Shown piece by piece: positions 59,088 through 64,000 of a stretch of DNA of 64,000 bases. This stretch comes from Candidatus Tumulicola sp. (lineage in GTDB: Bacteria; Vulcanimicrobiota; Vulcanimicrobiia; Vulcanimicrobiales; Vulcanimicrobiaceae). The position numbers and the translations under genes were made by a program. The DNA is taken from positions 124,001 through 188,000 of the forward strand of contig DASXDT010000001.1 in assembly GCA_036490475.1 (NCBI GenBank), in the 5' to 3' direction. How positions within the stretch are numbered: the first letter of the stretch is position 1; every line of letters begins with the position of its first letter. The notes beneath the pieces are model-generated. The model made no database searches and was not told the origin of the DNA. It saw only the letters and a list, made by a program, of their open reading frames with translations.

Positions 59088-60371
59088 ATGTTGACTTCGC
59101 ATACCCGGCTAATTGCAGCGGCTTTCGCAGGCGGCCTCAGCTTGGCCGCGTGCGGCGGCGGGGGCAGCCCGTCATCGGTGACACCGCTTACCCAGTCGGC
59201 GCAACGAGCACCCGAAGCCGCGAACCACGGCCCTTGTAAAATGCTCCCACTTGTCGATCGGCGTACTCGGCTGCAGGAAGCACGGTCGGGCCAGAATTCC
59301 GGTCCCTTGAGCTGCGGCCTTGGCGCTTCTCACAAGGGCGCATCGCGCCCTAATACAAGTAACTTACAAGTGTTCGACGTTCCCGGAGCTATTAGCGTGA
59401 GCAACTGCTCACCATACGACCTGTTTAACGACTGCGGGACGTTCGGCATCAGCATAAACGCGTCAGGCACCATCGTTGGATACTACCTTAATAATATGGA
59501 CGCAGTAGCCGCATTTATCCGGACGCCAGATGCAAACTACACGTCCTTTCAAGCTAACAGCAAGTGGGCCACCAGTTCCAACGATATAACCAATGGAGGT
59601 GCCATCGTCGGGCAATACGCCGATGGACAGGGCGTCCTTAACGGTTTCGTACGGCGTAAGAATGGCTCTTTTGTGAGCTACCAAGCTCCCTGGGCTAGCC
59701 GGATCCCGAACGATAGCGTGGGACAAGGCACATCAACTGGCGCAATCAACGCCCGCGGCGAGAGCGGTGGAATTTACTTCGACTCGCAGGGCTTAATTCA
59801 CGGATTCATCCGGCAACCCAACGGATCGTTCGTTCAGGTGAGCCCGGACGGCTCCGTAACGAGCTCAGTGTGTGTTGCTTGCATCAATAATGCTGGAACC
59901 GCCGCCGGAGATTACACGGATTCGGCTGGAATTGGCCTCGGGTTTATACGAAGCGCAGCTGGGGCCATCACTACGGTCTCCGAGCACGGGGCCGTCGACA
60001 CGGGCCTTACCGGCATCAACAACCGCAATAGCGTGCTCGGCTTTTTTGTCGACACAAACAGCGCGGTATGGGGTCTGATTCGTGGTCATAACAAGAGAAT
60101 TGTATTCCAAGACCCCAAAGCCAGCAAGACCTACGGTAACGGAACGCAACCGGAGGCAATAAGCGATGCCGGAGCCGTTACCGGTTTCTACGCCGACGCT
60201 CAGGGCGTCGTCCATGGTTTTTACCGATCGCCGACAGGTCGGTTCTCTGAGTTCGATCCGCAGGGGTCGATCTATACCGAGCCTTACGCCATCAACGCTA
60301 ACGGCACGGTGACCGGCTATTGGTACGATGCGCAAGGTGCGAACCACGGTTTCATCTGGACGCCAAAGTAG
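59088..60371 (+). CDS. Lipoprotein with HAF-type extracellular repeats
   Basis: 427 residues after AGGAGG. Lipobox SLAACG, Cys 22. From residue 95 a repeat unit recurs about seven times: GINNxGxIVGYYxDxxGxxHGFIR, for example ISINASGTIVGYYLNNMD, AINARGESGGIYFDSQGLIH and AINANGTVTGYWYDAQGANH. This is the HAF-repeat type, expected to form a beta-propeller-like surface domain. Several Cys in the linker (LSCGLG, NCSPY, DCGTF) may cross-link. Role unknown. Confidence 0.8.
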   Translation: MLTSHTRLIAAAFAGGLSLAACGGGGSPSSVTPLTQSAQRAPEAANHGPCKMLPLVDRRTRLQEARSGQNSGPLSCGLGASHKGASRPNTSNLQVFDVPGAISVSNCSPYDLFNDCGTFGISINASGTIVGYYLNNMDAVAAFIRTPDANYTSFQANSKWATSSNDITNGGAIVGQYADGQGVLNGFVRRKNGSFVSYQAPWASRIPNDSVGQGTSTGAINARGESGGIYFDSQGLIHGFIRQPNGSFVQVSPDGSVTSSVCVACINNAGTAAGDYTDSAGIGLGFIRSAAGAITTVSEHGAVDTGLTGINNRNSVLGFFVDTNSAVWGLIRGHNKRIVFQDPKASKTYGNGTQPEAISDAGAVTGFYADAQGVVHGFYRSPTGRFSEFDPQGSIYTEPYAINANGTVTGYWYDAQGANHGFIWTPK

Positions 60372-60406
60372 GCGGTCTGCCGGCTTTTGCGCTGGAACGG
60401 TAACGA

Positions 60407-60432
60407 AGCAGCCCGCAGAAATGCGGGCTGCT
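60407..60432 (+). terminator. Terminator hairpin after the HAF-repeat lipoprotein
   Basis: AGCAGCCCGCA (60407-60417), loop GAAA, TGCGGGCTGCT (60422-60432): a perfect 11-bp stem closed by a GNRA tetraloop, 35 bp past the stop. No T run follows. Confidence 0.7.
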
Positions 60433-60516
60433 GACCCAAGAGCTGAAAACCTTTAAGTTCCTATGACAGTGGACTTTTAGGCAGTCAGGGTCTATCGTAG
60501 CTTTGAAAGGCAAATC

Positions 60517-63500
60517 ATGAACGTAGCGGTGGCTCCGGCACCGAACAATCCGAAGGGACGCGGGCAAGATGCTGCGCGGCTCCTTGCCGTGCTGCTGATA
60601 AGTGCATTCAGTATTGTGCTGACTTTGTCATCGTTAAAGCTGCTCTTTATTCCAATGGGTTGGCTGGGACTAAACCTGAGCGGCGACGTGGTCTACGAGG
60701 TCGACCCGGGAACTGCAGCAGCCGTCGCGGGCGTACGAATCGGCGACCGTCTCGCTCCCGATACGCCGTTTTTCGTACGGCAGGCGATCGCATTCTCCAA
60801 CCATTTCGGTCGAGCCGAGTATTCGTTCGATGTCGTTAGAAACGGCCGTCTGAAGCACATCAGCGCGATCGCAACCAAACCCGAACCAGAACTTGGACCG
60901 GTCGGATACGCAGCCTTCCCTATTTTTGGAGCTGCAGTCTTCGCCTTTCTCATTTGCGCTATTGTCGCAACGTTCGTACTTCTCTCACGCCCCAGCCGCT
61001 TGACGTGGTCGTTTTATTTGTTTTGCATCGGCGCGATGATGCCGTGGTTCGGCTCGTATGCAATAGCGCAGACCGTGCCGATGCCGTTTGGATTCATCAT
61101 CCAGATCGTACGCGTGACGCTCTTATGCGTGGGCGTTTTTGCGGGACTGGATTTCGCGCTGCGCTTTCCAACCGGTCAGCTGGCGGGATGGCGAAGAGCA
61201 TTGGCCTTCGCATTGCCGTTTTTCGCAGCAGGGTTCGTGGCGTGGGAGTATCTATTGTGGTTCTCCCTTGGGACGAACGTCAACGTGTCCGATCCCTTCG
61301 GCCTCGTCGACGTAAGCGTTAAAACCTCTATTGCCGTCTTTTCGATTGCCGCCGTCGTCGGCACGTATCTTTCTTCAGCTTCCGGGCAGAGACAACGGAT
61401 GAAGTGGGCCGTGATCGGCATTTCCCTCGGGTATTCGGCCATCGCGGGTCACGACATAATGCTTAACTTCGGGCTGTTCCAAGGAATTCTCCAATTCGTT
61501 ACGTGGTGCTTCGTGCTAGCCGCCTTTCTTGCACCGTTGTCCGTAGCGTACGCGATCGCACGTCATCGCGTCATCGATGTGCGCTTCGTTCTGAGCCGCG
61601 GCTTCGTGTATCTTATCTTGACGTTGGCACTGGCGGCTGCAGTGGCGTTGACGTACTGGACCACTAACGTCTTCTTACAGCGGGCCCACGTCGCGGGACT
61701 CGTTCAATTCTCGATCGCTATCCTGGCTGGCGTCATCCTTATGCGCCTCTACAGCCGGATGGAGTCTGGAATCAGTCGCTTGTTTTTCCGGCAACATCAC
61801 GCAGCATTGCAGCAGATTTCGTCCCTGTCCGCAGGGTTAGGCCGCGCCGAATCACTGGGAGAATTAGAAAGACTGGTTGCATCCGAGCCGGCAGTCGCCT
61901 TAGACCTCGTTGCCGGTGGGGTGTACCGGCAGACGCCGAACGGCTGGTACGTTCAGGTATCAACGCAGTGCGAGGGATTGCCGACGCAGCTTGGTACGGA
62001 TGATCCGCTGATCGCGCGTATGCGAACGTACGCCGAACCGCTCCGGTTGTCCGCTCATCTGTTAGAACAAATCGGTAGCTCGCTGCGCGAACAGTCGTTA
62101 GCGCTAGCGCTTCCACTTTATGTTAACGGGACGCTTTATAGCGTCGTTCTTTATGGTGCGCATGTAAACGGATCGGACTTGGACCCGCAGGAAGTTAGTG
62201 CGATCGTTGCTCTACAGCGACCGGCGGAGCTGCCTTTGCGCACGCTTTTAGAACGCGCAAAACATCTACGAGAGCTTGCCGACCTGATCGCAAAAGCGCC
62301 ACCGGACGTCGCAACGGATCCTTACGACTATTTGTCAAATCAATTCATTGACGCACTTCCGCCGCGCACGAGGGCGGCCGTCGTTGCCTGCGCATCCATT
62401 CCCGGGGCATGCGTCGCCGATATCAACAATGCCACGGAAGATCGAAACGGCAGTCGACTGATCAGTGAATGTCCACCTCTTTCATCGATCCTGCGTCTGC
62501 GCGAAGCGAAAACCTTCGAGGTTCATGATTTGGTGACGCGCGCGATCGAGCGACGCTTCCCCGAACATCGCCAGGTTATGCTCGGCCGATGTGGTCGCGC
62601 TTCTGCCGAAATTGGGGATCACTCGCGAGCCGCGCAATTGCTCCAGCTAGCCGGGCTTCACTCGGCGGCTGCATCGGAATTGGAAACGTACCTGTCTCAG
62701 CAAGATCCTGAGGCGCTGGTTCGTTGGACCGACGACGGTAGAGAGTACGCTTACAATGGGCTTGCGGCAGACATCCATCCGAACTCGTGGATAGCCCACA
62801 GCGCATCGCGACTCTTCCGCGACTCGCCGCGCGCATCGCTGAACGACGGCCGCCGGGTGGCGAATGTTGCATCGGAAGCCGCTTTACGGGCGCCTCTCCT
62901 CATGCCGTGGTTGGCGTACTTGCAGGCTGAAGCCGGCCAACTGCGCGCCGGCGGCGAGGCGCTTTGTTCGCTTCCAACCGAGTTTGGCCCCACATTTGCG
63001 CTGGAATTCACGAGTGTTACTCGCGCGCTCTTCGCAGGAAGGTTGGGAAACATATCTTGTTGCGCCAGCGAAGTCGATCGCGTGGCGACGACCGTCGTAT
63101 GCAGAGGCCTTCGCGCGCTAATTTATGCCGCGCACGTCAAGCGAATGCAGGGCGATTGGAATGGGGAACGTTCGAGTTTGGACTCCGCCATCGAAACGCT
63201 GCGCGCGGCGCGTTCACGCTTCGTGGTCTGGGCGCTAGCGGAGGCGGTCACCGGCGCATGGTTGGCTGGAGATGAGCACGCACGACTGGGGTACGCTGAT
63301 GCGCTGCACGTGGCCGCCATGCAGTACGACGCACTCGGCTTCGTCGACTTTGCCGCGATGCCGTCAAGAGAACAGGGGCCGATGGGATGGGAGTCCCCTC
63401 GTTGGCTGGCTTTGGCTCATCTACGTGCGGCGTGCGACGCAGAAACGTGGGAGCAAGCTCGCGATTCCGCAACCCGCGCTTTAGTGGCGGCGACCGATAC

Positions 63501-64000
63501 GGAAGAGCCCTTCGTGCAAGTTCTAGCCCATCTCGCGTGCGCGGAGTTTGACGAGAACGCGCGCCAAGAACACTTTAGGCATGCGCTAAGCGAGAGCTGC
63601 AAGGTCGACTCGCCAGTGCTTGCGTCGGCAGTTCGCGCCGTGATTTCGAACGAGGCGCATGCCGGGATGCTCATGAGCTTCGTTATGAATTTACGCAAAG
63701 ACCGGGACGCTAGTCAGGCGGCGCTAGTGGTCGAGGTTACCGCGGGGAGAGTGCGTCGTGGCAGGCTAGCCGTCGCACTGTCGGAGCGCGAACTTGCGGT
63801 AGTGCTCGCGATTGCGCGCTCGCAGAACGCGACGCCCGGCGCAGAGCTCGCCGATCTGATCTGGCCCGACTTAGACGACTCGGCTGGATCGCACGCTGTC
63901 CAGACTTGCATGCACCGCTTACGTCAACGCCTCCGAGACGCAGGCGCTGTGGAGAAGACGGCTTACGGTTATCGATTGCGCGACGGCATTCTGGTCGATC
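60517..64000 (+). CDS. Membrane-anchored PDZ / GAF-like / winged-helix regulator, 3' end outside window
   Basis: ATG 60517 after AAAGG opens a frame with no stop to the edge (1161 codons). Order: first helix (22-45, VLLISAFSIVLTLSSLKLL); PDZ-like domain 46-118 (VVYEVDPGTAAAVAGVRIGD); about eight more helices 129-415 with IARHRVIDVRFVLSRGFVYL; GAF-like 429-571 (LDLVAGGVYRQ, ALALPLYVNGTLYSVVLYG); helical/TPR-like region 582-1061 reminiscent of MalT (ALPPRTRAAVVACASIPG, LLQLAGLHSAAASELETYL); winged helix from 1082 (LSERELAVVLAIA, LADLIWPDLDDSAGSHAVQT, MHRLRQRLRDAG, YGYRL). No P-loop ATPase is seen. It should span the membrane and bind DNA. Confidence 0.8.
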   Translation, partial: MNVAVAPAPNNPKGRGQDAARLLAVLLISAFSIVLTLSSLKLLFIPMGWLGLNLSGDVVYEVDPGTAAAVAGVRIGDRLAPDTPFFVRQAIAFSNHFGRAEYSFDVVRNGRLKHISAIATKPEPELGPVGYAAFPIFGAAVFAFLICAIVATFVLLSRPSRLTWSFYLFCIGAMMPWFGSYAIAQTVPMPFGFIIQIVRVTLLCVGVFAGLDFALRFPTGQLAGWRRALAFALPFFAAGFVAWEYLLWFSLGTNVNVSDPFGLVDVSVKTSIAVFSIAAVVGTYLSSASGQRQRMKWAVIGISLGYSAIAGHDIMLNFGLFQGILQFVTWCFVLAAFLAPLSVAYAIARHRVIDVRFVLSRGFVYLILTLALAAAVALTYWTTNVFLQRAHVAGLVQFSIAILAGVILMRLYSRMESGISRLFFRQHHAALQQISSLSAGLGRAESLGELERLVASEPAVALDLVAGGVYRQTPNGWYVQVSTQCEGLPTQLGTDDPLIARMRTYAEPLRLSAHLLEQIGSSLREQSLALALPLYVNGTLYSVVLYGAHVNGSDLDPQEVSAIVALQRPAELPLRTLLERAKHLRELADLIAKAPPDVATDPYDYLSNQFIDALPPRTRAAVVACASIPGACVADINNATEDRNGSRLISECPPLSSILRLREAKTFEVHDLVTRAIERRFPEHRQVMLGRCGRASAEIGDHSRAAQLLQLAGLHSAAASELETYLSQQDPEALVRWTDDGREYAYNGLAADIHPNSWIAHSASRLFRDSPRASLNDGRRVANVASEAALRAPLLMPWLAYLQAEAGQLRAGGEALCSLPTEFGPTFALEFTSVTRALFAGRLGNISCCASEVDRVATTVVCRGLRALIYAAHVKRMQGDWNGERSSLDSAIETLRAARSRFVVWALAEAVTGAWLAGDEHARLGYADALHVAAMQYDALGFVDFAAMPSREQGPMGWESPRWLALAHLRAACDAETWEQARDSATRALVAATDTEEPFVQVLAHLACAEFDENARQEHFRHALSESCKVDSPVLASAVRAVISNEAHAGMLMSFVMNLRKDRDASQAALVVEVTAGRVRRGRLAVALSERELAVVLAIARSQNATPGAELADLIWPDLDDSAGSHAVQTCMHRLRQRLRDAGAVEKTAYGYRLRDGILVD

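Overview
The window is one stretch of a bacterial chromosome with roughly 60 % G+C. It has dense coding, short gaps and several convergent gene pairs whose 3' ends overlap. No rRNA, tRNA, CRISPR array or prophage is visible. The gene set suggests a Gram-negative-type cell: beta-barrel, many lipoproteins with a lipobox Cys, Pro/Ser/Thr-rich mature N-termini, and secreted repeat proteins of the GloVer and HAF kinds. Several promoters sit almost on top of the start codon. The style resembles poorly cultured phyla such as Eremiobacterota (WPS-2), but no rRNA is present, so this is inference.

Layout. 1-612: a Xre/RES toxin-antitoxin pair whose antitoxin is frameshifted and whose toxin runs off the left edge. 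613-5167: a K+-importing Kdp ATPase operon (small ORF, kdpF, kdpA, kdpB, kdpC) without kdpDE. 5263-15800: mixed housekeeping and stress genes (beta-barrel, TspO, MsrA, polysaccharide deacetylase-like, two GNATs, HxlR/DoxX, YihY, hydrolase, VOC). 16075-16826: a Phd/PIN toxin-antitoxin pair. 16893-23277: GMC oxidoreductase with its small subunit, two putative secreted proteases, a propeller lipoprotein and an MFS exporter. 23285-28768: a compact core operon yceD-rpmF-fabD-fabG-acpP-ffh-rpsP-khpA-rimM with a near-consensus promoter.

29164-31935: three paralogous secreted proteins with four conserved Cys and a TonB-C-like end. 32101-35814: MFS transporter, DUF899, small lipoprotein, and a divergent SDR/MarR pair with a repeated palindromic operator. 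35856-41057: a patchwork of a lytic transglycosylase, two small helical protein genes, decayed duplicates of them, and two paralogous small membrane proteins. 41161-49260: signalling block with a CPA1 antiporter, a wrecked histidine kinase-response regulator pair, an RHH protein with a multi-domain phosphatase-like protein, CheB and a CheB-CheR fusion. 49339-60371: glycoside hydrolase, phosphoesterase, hemerythrin, ferritin-like protein, VOC, oxidoreductase, cupin, GNAT and repeat lipoprotein.

Two things stand out. First, four short elements (6120, 15743, 28929, 53774) share long terminal inverted repeats around GGACTAGACTTAGTCC, are flanked by TA at all eight ends, and have unrelated interiors; they look like a non-autonomous TA-targeting mobile family. 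Second, the right edge carries one open frame of at least 1161 codons encoding a membrane-anchored DNA-binding regulator: PDZ, multi-span membrane domain, GAF-like domain, long helical repeat region and a C-terminal winged helix of the OmpR/SARP type.
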